Assembly: GCF_910592395.1 (NCBI RefSeq) | Contig: NC_088313.1 | Coordinates: 17,438,437 to 17,502,436, forward strand | Direction of reading: 5' to 3' | DNA: 64,000 nt | Source: Lineus longissimus | Lineage: Eukaryota > Nemertea > Pilidiophora > Heteronemertea > Lineidae | Shown: in pieces, positions 52,401-64,000 of the stretch | Layout of the letters: each line of letters opens with the position of its first letter | Position numbering within the stretch: the first letter of the stretch is position 1 | Program-made: the position numbers and the translations under genes | The notes under the pieces: model-generated | Told to the model about the DNA's origin: nothing | The model's input: only the letters and a program-made list of their open reading frames with translations | The model's database searches: none

Positions 52401-55400
52401 ATATTGATTTTTTACTTCAGTCAACAAGGGTCTCTCCCGTTGTGAAAGATAGATGGATGTTTTGCTCATTTCGATGTAATCTATGGGGTTTGCTCAGCGG
52501 ATAATGATTATTAATTAAAAAGCCATGATCGGGTACTATGGCTTAATCCATTTGGCTTTGGCTCTAGCTTCACGTGACTAAAGCTTCGTGACATCTGATG
52601 GCCTGCGAAAAATTGAAGGGAATGTGACAAACCTTGGGCTGAAACGGTAGCTTGCACTTCTAACATACGCCGAAATTGGAGATAGCAAATTAATAGGGCG
52701 CACCACATCATCAATCTGCCTTTCTGATAATAGTACAGAGTCGGTGTCATTGAAACAGAGTACTTTCTAACACGTTACAGAAAAAAAACACCGATACTGT
52801 ATTTTCTATAGAAACAGAACGCCAGATGACACAACAGCACAAACTGGCCGCTCTGTTTTGCCAACAAAATATGTGATGTTGCAGTATATTGATCCAATGC
52901 TATTGTATCAGTGGTATCTAATGATAGCAGAGATGTATTCAGACCATTTACAAAAATAGAAAGTATCAATAATATCGTGGCAGTAGCATCACTGCGCGCA
53001 GTCGAGGAATTGTTCTGCACAATAGCGGCACGTGGACTAGTCCGCCATTGTGCACGCCATGTTGGTGTAAACACGAAATGGCGGGCATTTCTGAATCAAA
53101 TCGCCATCTTTAGCGGACGTGGCGTTTGCAAAACGTCAATACAGCCTGATAATAAACCACTCATGATGGGAACTCAACATCTACTGTCATAATGTAATAA
53201 TTCTAATCATGTCAAACCTGGGTTTAGAAATACTGGTGATAATGACATCCCCGATTCCCTGCGAAAATGGCGGGATGACGGACTGCCATCTTCATTTATC
53301 ATACTGTTCTCGTAAAGCACCATGATGCAGCACCATTGGCGCTGTCACGAACCTAGCTTGAGGGAGCAATCAATTAACCAAATCATGGTCAGAAATATCG
53401 TTCACTTCACGTAGAATGATAGATAGTGTTTTTTGAAGATAGCCTAGTTTGCACGGAACCAAAGAGAGAGCAGGAGCTGTGCAGTTACTTGATTATTCTT
53501 TCAACCTGTTTACGTAGAAGATGCTACCTTAAGGTCACCCGTTGTTTACCTAGCTATCTCTGGCAGGTGGAAGGAAACCAAGCCTGATGAAACCAGCTCC
53601 ACACAGAGAATAGATGGTTTCCTGTTAGGATAAGCAAAATGTCCCTTCAACCCACCTTTAGCCAAACACTGGCTTTACTAAATAGTTCCTGGGGAATTAA
53701 ATCCTATGTTAATATCCATTGTATGTCGTTTTTTCGATTTGTACTTCCAAGTCACATTACGTTGGAATATCATTTATGCTGAACAATAATCCTATGGTAC
53801 TGTTATCCCAATGGTGTACTTATTTCGCTTAAAAGCATCAATATTAACGTGTACATCCGTGCACAGAGTAATGCTAGAAATTATTGAAAAGACGCTGCTT
53901 TGATGGACGAATGGGCGATGCCATCTGGTTGCTTTATCGAAGGGGTGACGGGCGTTGTTGATCCCAAGGACACAAGTCGGTGTCAGCTTCTTTGTTCGTG
54001 GTTGACGGTCGCCAAGGAGACTCATGAAGTTGAATATTAATAACCGATTAATTTTGATGCACCCGAGGCCACATACATAAACAGCCAATGACCTGTTTCA
54101 GTTGAGCATTGTGTCAACGAATTTGCGGCAATTGCTTATTTCTAATTGCTTTATAATCATTCTTGAAGACGATAGGCTATTCCTTCGAGGAAAACAAAGA
54201 AAAATCAGTCACCATTGTTTGACAGAATTCTCACTAGCATTGTAAAATTGTAACTTTCCTTCTCATTGAAGTTTAGTCTGCAGCATGCGATACTATTTTG
54301 TAGGCGTTGATACGTTAAGGGCAAATAAAGGTGAAAAAATATAACGCAAAATCATAACATCTCGAACCAAAAAGAAACAAGTTATTAATATGATATCGTC
54401 CACGCCGGCAACCATTGTTACGAAGTGACAGGGCAACAAAAGTTCCGGTCCCAGTGGAGGCGGCGAGTAGGTCAGGACGCTGCACTTAAAATGTAAGCAT
54501 AAAAGGATGGGAATCATTAGGGTCGTCAAAACATGAATTCAGATTCCAAATAAGACTTTTTACAAATTAGGAGGTCGATTATTCCAATTAGCTTCAGGAC
54601 GGATATATGCTTGTATTTGATTTGTATTGAATGACGATTAGAAACTGCAGACGTTTTGATGTAAACATACAAATTTTGAAGTTGTATGAAGATGGGATGG
54701 TGTAGGGTCTATTATCCTTGCTCATCACAGCCATGTGAATGTGAAACTGTCAACTTGTTTTACTGTCAACTTAGCTTAATTGATACAGCGTATGGTCATG
54801 TCTGTATGCCTGGAAGTTGAGTCATATTTTCGATAATCATGTGTATATTGGAACCCTGGGAAACCATGACCATATTTAATTTAACTTGAACAGCTACATA
54901 CAGGTGTTGGTGAGTTTCCCGAATTCGTCATGCACATTTTATTAATTCAACTTTATCATAGCAGGTTGTTGAGAGGGCCACTTGTCATACGCTGACATAT
55001 GCGGCTTTGCTGATGAGTGACACTAGACACAGAATTCATACCCAACCAGTACTATCGCTGTGTTATAGTATGGGTGTACTGCATATTACTCAGTACGTTT
55101 TGTTAAGAAGCGTTTACTGAGGCTGCGATCTTATTTGCCACTATCAGTAATGCCACGTATCAGCAATCAGTAATAAAATGAGTGTGTACAGATACGTTCC
55201 ATCTAGTGGCTTTCCGACAAACTAATGATATATCGGTTCATAACACATAATCTATTGCAGTAGATTTAGGTGCCTTATTTCATTCTTTGATTTCATTAGT
55301 TAGAAATAAAACAATTACAATTAGTCAGAGCATCTCTTCTTATTGTACATTAAGCTCGCATCATGAGTATGCTTATGAAACTAAGTAAATCGCTTTGATC

Positions 55401-56580
55401 AATGAGCTTATGACGTCAGAACCATTTCTGTGGAACCAATTCTCAACAAAGAATAAAGAGAACGCCGAGTTAAAATACTGCGTTTGACAGGAGGGAACCC
55501 CGGTAACACTACCACTCATGGGACCGAGGTTGAATGGTAGCGTTAGTGAAGTTGAAAATCCGGGGACAATTCACGAAAATTATCAGTGCATAGCGCAGTA
55601 TCCGGTCAGCAAAAGATTAAAGAGACAGCGAATATCTGGGTCAAATCTTTCTTTTCTTAATCATCATGTTACTTGCTGGTAACCCGAACTCATCCCCGTG
55701 GTAATCAGACCGAGACTGGCATGCATCAAGTGATAAAGGCAACACATCATCGTCATTCTGTTTTCTGCGCCAATATGGATCTGAACTGTTGCAGGAAAAA
55801 ACAAAAAAGCAACATTGATGCGCCACGCTGTCCGGCGTCGTAGAAGGACGCTGTAAGACAGGTTTCGCAAGCCGTAGGAAGAGCTACGAAAGACGATCGG
55901 AAGTGCGAAGTATGTAAATGCACTTCATCGACGATTTAAAAAAAAATTATCCTCGATTCCACTGGCAAGTATGCCTAAAAGTTAACGGGACCCGCGGGGA
56001 ACGAAATAGCAAAGGACTCAATGACAACTGTGACTCATTCGTCGCACGGATTGCGAAGCTTGCATTTTAATTACCTCATATATTGTCGCCAACACCCGTC
56101 GAAAGCCTTAACTAATTTTTTTAATTCGCTTCATCAGAATGAAGAAAAAACCATCGTTGTACATGTACTTTGCAACGTCACGTATCGTAAGGACAGGCAT
56201 CGTTGTTGACATTTCAAAAACCCTAGATTTCAATTCGATGCTATTGATTCGCCAGTCAATGGTGAGTGCTGTCTGAAGTATCTCATTGACACAATGTTAC
56301 TCACTTTTTGTACGCGTATTTTGTACGCCCGTCTCGGTATCGTGGGTATAGTGATGGTACAATGGTTATTCACTGAATTAAGATAGACCAGTTAAAAAGT
56401 TTCTTTATTTTTCATGTTGCATGACAACTTCATAGAAATCTGCTTGACATCCGAACTATGATTAAAGTTGTGGCAGCCATTGAGCGAAATCAAACACTTT
56501 TATAACTGGAATCGCAAGAAGTGTTGGTGTACTGTTGGGGCCATCTTTTCTCAAACAATTTAAAAGCTAATTTCAATAAC
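46500..56580. other. Intergenic: no supported gene
   Basis: Frames of 60-130 codons occur but none has recognisable motifs, good exon borders and consistent composition. A diverged direct repeat (ACGGGAGACAC and ACGGGAGACGCACGCTAACC) lies around 49.55-49.75 kb. I see no tRNA, rRNA or clear transposon here. Confidence 0.45.
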
Positions 56581-56588
56581 ATAGAAAC

Positions 56589-56794
56589 CTTGTAACGAAA
56601 ATAGACCTGCAGTTCTACATCAATCCCTTCCACATGAAATATGAAGGGATCTGTAGCTCTCTGTAGATTGGTGAGCATGAAATATACAGAGTACTTCGTT
56701 GGAGGAGGAATGGAAGATACCACGTAGTCTTCATTTCTTGTTTGGATTGCAGGCAATCGAAATAGCTGAAGCTGCGGGTCAGATATTGACACAG
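56589..56794 (-). CDS. Possible single exon, reminiscent of the region after the VWA domain in VWA7/hemicentin-type proteins
   Basis: After an acceptor (GCATAACAG at 56795) the - strand frame reads AVSISDPQLQLFRLPAIQTR, then SIPPPTKYSVYF and DPFIFHVEGIDVELQV. The S-D-P start, the proline-rich middle and the P-F-x-F-x-V-x-G-x-D pattern recall the segment after the von Willebrand A domain in those proteins. Possible donors are at 56606 (GTCTAT) and 56588 (GTTTCT); both are weak. I found no partner exons, so it could be an isolated remnant. Confidence 0.3.
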
Positions 56795-57003
56795 CTGTTA
56801 TGCACACTTTTAAAAATTGAAGAGAATTGTTCAGGGATTTGCTGGTAACTATGCAATGATCTGTGTAGGCCTAGATAGTCAATAGTATGGACCACTGAGT
56901 TGGGCTGAAGAGACCGCGAATGAATCGATGTCATCACGCATGCAAGATATATTCTGTCGAGGACAGGCAACTGTAACTTTCAAGCCACGTACTACAGAAT
57001 GGA

Positions 57004-57352
57004 AACGATATTCGCGCCTGCAATAGATAACATTATTGCACGTATTCTCATCTGTAATTATCGGACATGATATCCACAACACTAATCGGTACTGCCACGT
57101 AATCATTACAGATCGGGCCGATGATAATCGCGACTGTAATACATGTAGATAACAGTATCAGGCGTTCCGCGTAGTACATACAGATCGGGCATGATATTCT
57201 GTAATAATCGGGCACGATATTCGCAACTGTAAAACACGAAAAGTGGATAAACGATAATATTGCCATGCATTACAGATCGGGCATGATATTCGCACCTGTA
57301 GAAGATAACAATATTACAGATTGGGCATGATATCCGCATGTGTGATAGATGA
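57004..57352. repeat. Degenerate tandem repeat, GATCGGGCATGATATTCGC type
   Basis: A unit built on ATTACAGATCGGGCATGATA followed by TTCGCAACTGTAA-like bases recurs about six or seven times with variable spacers of 20-75 bases. Overlapping reverse frames here are repeat shadows. Confidence 0.75.
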
Positions 57353-57359
57353 TTATGAT

Positions 57360-60300
57360 CATTGATGGTAAAGGCATCGTCTAAAGGAAAAAGTTCGATA
57401 TTGTCAGCTATAATAAAAAACATTTTCTATTAATATTCCAATCAATTTGTAATGTGTTTGATAGTCGTTCATACATATGGATGTGTTATGAATAAATATT
57501 CATTAATAAAAACGACAGCAACAGTTAAAAGCGATTGACAACAAGACCAACCACTGATAATTATTCGTTACTCTTTGTACATTTTCATTAATTTTGAGAT
57601 TACATGCACAATGTAGGTGTTGCGAGATATAAATAATCATCTTATAATAGCTTGTTGGAATCAAAAGAAGTTGGAGTGATGCAAATTCTAAGAACGAACG
57701 GATTTTTATTTGCAAGTCGTGCGTAGGAGTGGATGGACTTGGTCGTTAAAAGAAGTCCTTCGATCAAGCCGAAACATGAAAAGAGGTCACTCTTAAAGAC
57801 TCATCAGCAACCCAATTTGACAAAGGTATTATTCACATCGAATATGTCAATCCTTTTTTCGCACAGAGATTTCTCACGCCCGTTCGCTGAATCAGAACAT
57901 GGTATGCTTGATAATGAACCAAGCTGAACGAAACGGCTCGGAGTATCGTCATCTACCATGGTGCCATGGGGCATCACAACAATCAGAACCAAAATAAACA
58001 CAGATCATCCCCGGGTGGTAAATATATCTTCTAGCCAAGGGTATGGCAAGGATTTCCTTTGAGTTCGTAGGTCTTTAAATAACGAAATGATGTCCCAACA
58101 AGGCATGCATTTCAATCAGTGGTCCTTTGTAGAACTTTTCATCTGGGGTACCGAAGCATACGTATTACAGATGGGTTTAAACCAACATTGGTTTGTATAA
58201 ATGTATGATCTATCAATAGTTCATTACCATAAATGTAATTGACAAAAGAGATGGTTACAACAGACCATACAATCCCCAATGTGGGGACGAAAGGCCGCGC
58301 TATGAATACCCATGGAACATCTAATCTGTTGCGATAAATTGTAGTCCCCCATGTTTTGGTAAAAAGCATTTACGTTAGCAGCCGGTGTGCTAAACGATCA
58401 GTCTACAGTCAATGAATGGCAAATTGGTTTGGTGTGGAATCTAGTACAAGCACTAGATGACTGGGTTAACTTCCTTTTTTCAAACTGTTCTTAAGCAATA
58501 AAGAGTTAACAGATATTTGCACCCCCGGATGGGCGACCTTCGAAATGGCTGTTCGCCAAGTTTAGGTTCGTAAACAACTGAAGGAACGCGTAAGATGTTG
58601 AGCTTACAGCCTAACATACGCTTCAAGAATGTATCATGATTTAGGGACCCACTCAGACAGCCAGGATATCGGTTTAACTATGGAGAAATCAACCTTTTTC
58701 GAAGTTTTTCTTTTGCTGGAAAGCTTTGCAGGTGTTAATTAGAACAGGTTTGCACGTACATGTAACGTAAGTGGTAGAACCAAAGAAAAGCCTTTGCTAT
58801 GCGGGGGGTTAGGATACGAAATAAGCTGCTACTTCCATGTGTGAGGACTGCAGCACGGTGATAGCGTCAACGTCCGTGTTAAGGGCGAGGCAGAGAGGTA
58901 CATCAGCGATCAGACGTAATGCTTGGCCCTGCTGTGATATCGAGCTCCTCCCGCAAGGTCTCCGCAACCCTGCACCACTACTCTGGAAACCACTGACCTC
59001 ACTTTCCTTCAATGAAGGCGCCTTCAAGTGATAGCAGGTGAAATCATACTGAACGGGTGGTTTAGTCAATATCTTCTGTCGTTTCATCAGTTGGTCATCT
59101 TGGCTGGCACTCTTCCCCAGATAACCTCGCCCCTGTTCCAACAGTTCAAAAATTAGGTTGTTGGATGGTTCATCGGAAGAGGTGGACGGAACACAAATGC
59201 CGTTCGCTCGATGTTGGAGGTTTAGCAATATCGATTTGACCAAACGAAATCTAGTCTTGCCAACCGAGAAGCAATTGAGGCTTAATACTGCAAGACTGCG
59301 ACCTCTAACAATTAACTCGGAGGCAAGAGGAAAAGCTGCAACGCCATATGCTGTTTAGGGCGTGCCTGAGCAATCCGGGCTGCATATCACCAAGTTAAAA
59401 ACGTATCTTTGTCATACAAATGCATACATAGTTATATCAAAACATTGATACGCCAGCATATAATTTACAGGGTCATATCCAAATTATCCGTCGGCAAAAA
59501 CAAAAGCCTCCAATACGTTAATCCACAATTTGTTGCCCAATTTGGTACATGTATCTAGGTCAATCCAGGTCTGTAAACTAAACAGTCCTTTTGAACAAGT
59601 ATGACACCAAATTGAGACAGAGAGCAAACATCGATGGAAATAATATTGACATAAAAGCAACTTACTGTACCTAACTCTTTCAGCCTAACCGCATAGTGTC
59701 AAAATTAGATGGCAGAAATTTTGACTCAACACGCCATCACGTAGTCCTTTCCTATACAGGCCTATCGTGTGATCCCATATGAAAGGCCTACGTTATGTCT
59801 GCAGCCCATGAAATCGATTATTCAGCTACCGTAAGTTAACACTGCATTTTCAATTTTATTTTGAAAACTTATAAACGCAGCTGGCCTCACAACCGGCTGG
59901 GTCCGATCAGAAAAAACGTGCATAAATTTACTTCTATTCATCGTATTGCAAATTATAAATTCAAAAGCTTCTGGCAGATCCTTATATAGGCCTGTTTAAT
60001 ACTGCCAATTTTACACAGTCCTGTTTGAACCGAATTTGGTTGCTTGAGTAAAACCGATTTGTGACCGGACAAGGCCATATGAGGCACTGCTGCAGTGACC
60101 AGCGAAACCTGATCAGGTGGGGTGGAACCGGATAAGGCCGGATGAGATGGGAAGGACGATGCGTTGGGCGCGCTGGCATGAGCAGGTCACCCGGCCTCAC
60201 ATTAAGGCTGATTCTATGAGTCAAAGTATGCAATTATAGAAAGTTTACATTATTCTATGTCGTCATGCGTCATGCGTCACCTTGAAGTCATTATAGTATG

Positions 60301-62232
60301 TAGATTCGTTTATCAATAGCGTTCGAAGAATGAGGAATACATTGTACAGTAAAGTTCACATGGGTCAACTCCGACGCAATGTGTTAAAAAGATTGAAATG
60401 AAAATAAGCTCTTTCAAATGGCATCTTTGGCAGATTAGATGATGATGCCCGATGACGTCAAAAACACCACATGTGACAAGACGTGATTCCAGCCCGATCG
60501 TCATCTCCGAGAAAGTTAAAAGCTCCGTAACTATTCATCGGCAGCATCTGCAGCCATTTACGTCACAATAGTGTTGTTATTGACAGGACAGGCGCCGGTC
60601 AATACTCGAATAAAGCCTATGTAGGTCACACAGGCCTATCTCTATCGATTATACAAGCTGTTATAGATTGGGATAACGTATATACCTGGACGGCACATCG
60701 ATTTAACAATGTGATGATATTTCCAATGGTCATTTCCAAGATATCGCAAAAAGAGCCGAATGGAATGGTAAACCTTTCCTACAAATAGTTCTTTTATGGA
60801 GGGGCATTGGAGGTGGCCTGAAGTTGGTTACTTATTCCCTATTCCTTCCTCCCAATTCCTAGTACAAGCTGACAGCTTAAAATACATATTTCAACAACAA
60901 ACTGAGATGCTAATTTTGTTATTGAGTAGCCAACTCTTATAGTATGTTCACTGTAGACAACACTTACCTAATCTCGTGCCAAGTCAATTCGATTTCAATA
61001 TATTAACAATCGCAGGCATATGACAATATCCTAACCAAATATCAAGTACTTCCATGAAAATCCTCCTTAAACATGGTCATGCAATCTTTCAGAATGTCAT
61101 GCCCAAAATGCAAAAGCATAGAATAAAAAGCATGCATGGGAAAATATACGCATGTATAAACGCATTAGAGGGATTCTTTTATTACTCTCGTTAAAAAGAT
61201 TGAAATAATCATGCTGCGATATCAGACCCGGGATATAAGAACCTGGACGAATGTCTTTCAAGAATAGCTGTGGTTATGGGGTGTGATTAAATAGGCCTCG
61301 CCGCACGGGTCCCGAGGTGTCGACCAATTCGATATCTCAAGTTAACAATGTAAAGACAATTTCTCAACCAAGCCAACATTATAGATACATTTATCGGCAT
61401 GAAAGGAAAATATCATAATGCCACCTCACATGAGTAATGCTCTGTTGGGGCAGGCCATTGGAAAAAAAACTAAGTATGCACTGATTGTGAATGATCGGTT
61501 TTCGATTGAGGAAACTGAAAGAAATTTAGCTGATCAAGTACTTCAAGCTGTGTTTGCTTAACGCTTTACTTTCTGTGGCAAAGGGCGCGTGAATATACTC
61601 TAGTTTCACCGCTCTAAGACAGGTTGATGATAAATGTGAAATCGAAACAAAGGCCACAACTCGTGAACGTGTTACTACTGGCATCGAACGATATGCGCAT
61701 ACAGTATTTGATCGAGGAAACCAGCGTTAAGGTTGCATTCTCGAGGGCTCTGCAACAAGTTGATATGTTTAATAAGGTATGGGGGGAATGTTGGTGATGA
61801 TAAATCTGCACATCCCGTTGTCAATAATTCATTATATATTCTCAAGTGATCCATGCAAGGTAGCAGAAAACTCCCTCGGCTGTTCCCTGCTCTGGATAAA
61901 AAGAAGAAAAAATGATAGCCTATTCTTGTCAGGAATCCTAAGACTCCAAGTCATCCTTTGAAAAATCACCTCAACACTATCATATTTCACCGGGCCAGAA
62001 ATATCTCACCAATTCCCCCAAATCTCTGCAATTTCGCAAAATAGACATTTTTGTGTTCAATCGTCATTCCACGAAAAAGGATGTAGCATACTGTTTCATC
62101 TGACGGCATTCTTCTTTCAGGGCAATTAGTACATATTCTCACAAAATATCAATCAATATCAAACTCTCTGGGCACTTCAGTATTGACAACGTTTAATAGA
62201 AACGCCTGAATGGCGCAGAGCTTGGCATAGAA
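57360..62232. other. Intergenic: no supported gene
   Basis: The longest frame is a reverse one of 144 codons at 59243-58809 with even composition. It has no recognisable domain and no splice context that I could use, so I leave it unassigned. Confidence 0.4.
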
Positions 62233-62303
62233 GCACCGCTAGTGTAGTGGTATCATGCAAGATTCCCATTCTTGCGACCCGGGTTCGATTCCCGGGCGGT
62301 GCA
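62233..62303 (+). tRNA. tRNA-Gly (anticodon CCC), copy 2
   Basis: All 71 bases are identical to the copy at 45911-45981, including the loop TTCCCAT and T arm. The flanks differ apart from a T-run terminator directly after the gene. It is therefore an independent locus of the same tRNA family. Confidence 0.97.
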
Positions 62304-62309
62304 TTTTTT

Positions 62310-64000
62310 TGTTATTTTTGAGAGGATATTAAAAAGAATCCACCGATCAGACACTTCCTCCATTCCTTCGTCACTCATGTTTTGTCGTGGCAACGAGACC
62401 GTTTTTTAAAAATTTATCAACCTGTCGAAAAGAGAACGCGATTGCGTCTTGTAGACACAATATTTACCTAGAAGCAACTTCTAATCATAACCGGAAAGCA
62501 ACCCGACAGGAGCTGCATTAGATCCGGAGAGTTTAAGGGACACTTTCGTGTCTCTTCGACAGTGGTGCGAACTAATTCGCTTCTAACACAATTGCCTCTC
62601 TGTAGATTTGGTGACCAAAAGGACAACAGATGCATTTCATTCGCACGATTTTGCACGAACCGCAGGGAGTCGCTTTCTTAAACTCGAAACAAGTGTAAAT
62701 CTCCGTAAGGATTTGATGCGCGATAACCTCCGAAACCGAAGGGTGACAACGGGATTGTGGGATTGGATATCTTCCGAGATGCCCAAGGGGCAAGTTGGGG
62801 GAATTCACGAAATCATTTGAGGACCTATTGTTTGGTTAACGACGTGACAATGAATTCCTCTCGCGGCTCTTGAGACTGATTTTCATAAATATGTCGACAA
62901 TGTCTCATAATGGGCCATCGGACAGGCTGAGTCAATGCGACATTTTAATGGGTATCCTGCGCGTGCCTGGCGTGCGAGGATTGGACAACATCCAGGGTTC
63001 AACTGCTGGGCAGCTGGGTGATTTTATTATGGTCTCGCTGCAGAGGATGACGGCACTGGATGTACCCTTCTTAAGGGTTCGGTCCTGTATAGGACTGAGA
63101 GAGGCCCTGGGGCTCACTTGGAAAATCGGAGTGACAAGAAAATATAACCAACCAAACAAGCCTATATGGAACCATGCTGCAAGCCTATATATATGCAGCA
63201 ATTTCAAACAACCACACCCTGAAGTTGTTGCCCCGCATTGATAAAATTGGTCAATTCCGAATCGTCAGCAATCTTTACCTTAGCAATACCACTAAAAGGC
63301 CTAAAAACAAGACGTAGAAGAATACTGTCTCCTTTTTTTCGCTAGAGCGCAAGGTAGTACATGTAGGCACACCCGCATAAACATTCCCGTCTGACAGCCT
63401 GGATTGCAGCCAAGGGCAATACTCTACAACTTCTATTTTTAGGCCTGTCTTTTTTTACTTGAAGGCAGATATTTCATGATTTTCGTCTCCAAATGAGCTG
63501 CTCAAACCCTGTGGTAAGCCGTCTATTGCACCAAAAAAACCAGATCATATCCATTGACAGAATCGAAGTTTGAATATGAACTGAGATGAGTGAGTTTTAA
63601 AAAAAACAACTAAAGGAAACGATAACACCGTCGACAGCACTGACTGGAGACGAGTGAAGTAAAGTTGCTGCTTTGAGCGACGACTGGCGAGGCAACGTCA
63701 AAGTTGTGCAAGTTATACATGTATTCTGATTTAGCTTCAATGTTGCTGAGATGGTCCATCAACTCCGCGGGTTAGGTTACCTAAGCAAAAGGTGCATCAA
63801 CATCCCACATTCCCTGCCTGACAGTTTGGATGGAAGCCAAGGGCAATATCTAAAACCATATCTCTGCAATGATGATGGCCGATATTTCATGTTTTTAGTA
63901 CTTTACGTGCATAGTCCAGAGTGGGAACTAACTACTTGTATACATTGCCTATAAGTAGACGAGTGGCGGGTTTGGGTTAGAAATAGATAAATAATACAAC
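62310..64000. other. Right end of window: no supported gene
   Basis: Frames of 60-123 codons are present (the longest + at 62870-63241) but lack motifs or exon signals that I can defend. Only the direct repeat pair above stands out. Confidence 0.4.
63381..63847. repeat. Diverged direct repeat pair
   Basis: ACATTCCCGTCTGACAGCCT (from 63381) and ACATTCCCTGCCTGACAGTT (from 63807) start two 40-base copies that share GCCAAGGGCAATA. About 50-60 bases further on, both contain GATATTTCATG. No coding role is evident. Confidence 0.55.

Noticed and set aside
58809-59243. Reverse 144-codon frame containing ALRLIAD, resembling a BH3 core
   Set aside because: A proline two residues after the Asp breaks the expected helix, the first hydrophobic position is Gln, and there is no supporting exon context; chance match.
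1-64000. CRISPR arrays, bacterial operons, rRNA genes, viral or retroelement polymerase genes
   Set aside because: Looked for and not seen; the DNA is clearly eukaryotic, and no reverse transcriptase, integrase or transposase motif was recognised.

Overview
The window looks like nuclear DNA from a marine invertebrate animal. Genes are split by GT-AG introns of a few hundred bp. Extracellular domain-shuffled proteins (astacin, EGF, CUB, MAM) are present, tRNA genes are eukaryotic, intergenic DNA is long and AT-rich, small foldback elements are common, and the 8-mer TACATGTA is strikingly frequent. I cannot name the species; a lophotrochozoan (mollusc, annelid, brachiopod) is my best guess, and that is inference only.

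Layout. (1) 378-2364, + strand: the last five coding exons of a MAM-domain protein that enters from the left edge. (2) 3130-15800, - strand: a gene I could rebuild exon by exon (17 coding exons, all splice phases agree, 882 residues). It encodes signal peptide, propeptide, astacin zinc metallopeptidase, EGF, CUB, EGF, MAM, a Thr/Pro linker of 7-residue repeats, and a truncated MAM-like domain. The two genes converge tail to tail and share exon borders and phases, so they look like inverted duplicates of a common C-terminal architecture. A 28/29-bp inverted repeat, carrying an AATAAA in each direction, lies just past the stop codon of the + gene. (3) 15.8-31 kb: no convincing protein gene; it holds one tRNA-Lys, foldback elements, a degenerate CTAG-rich repeat field and small repeats. 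(4) 31340-44482, - strand: one uninterrupted 4,380-residue reading frame, with a 5' UTR exon and a TATA/initiator promoter near 46.45-46.48 kb. The protein is a giant, charged, His-rich repeat protein with about 36 basic-aromatic modules separated by acidic segments, and a C-terminal globular-looking domain of about 170 residues. I do not recognise it as a named family; it resembles AHNAK/periaxin and MARCKS-type proteins only in style. (5) 44.6-64 kb: two identical tRNA-Gly(CCC) genes, one plausible single exon near 56.7 kb, a tandem-repeat patch near 57 kb and otherwise no gene I can support.

The two genes at left would make secreted or cell-surface proteins: a protease and a relative with only MAM domains in view. 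The giant gene is unrelated to them and probably makes an intracellular scaffold, cortical or structural protein, possibly metal-binding through its histidines. It is the best candidate for something undescribed in this window.
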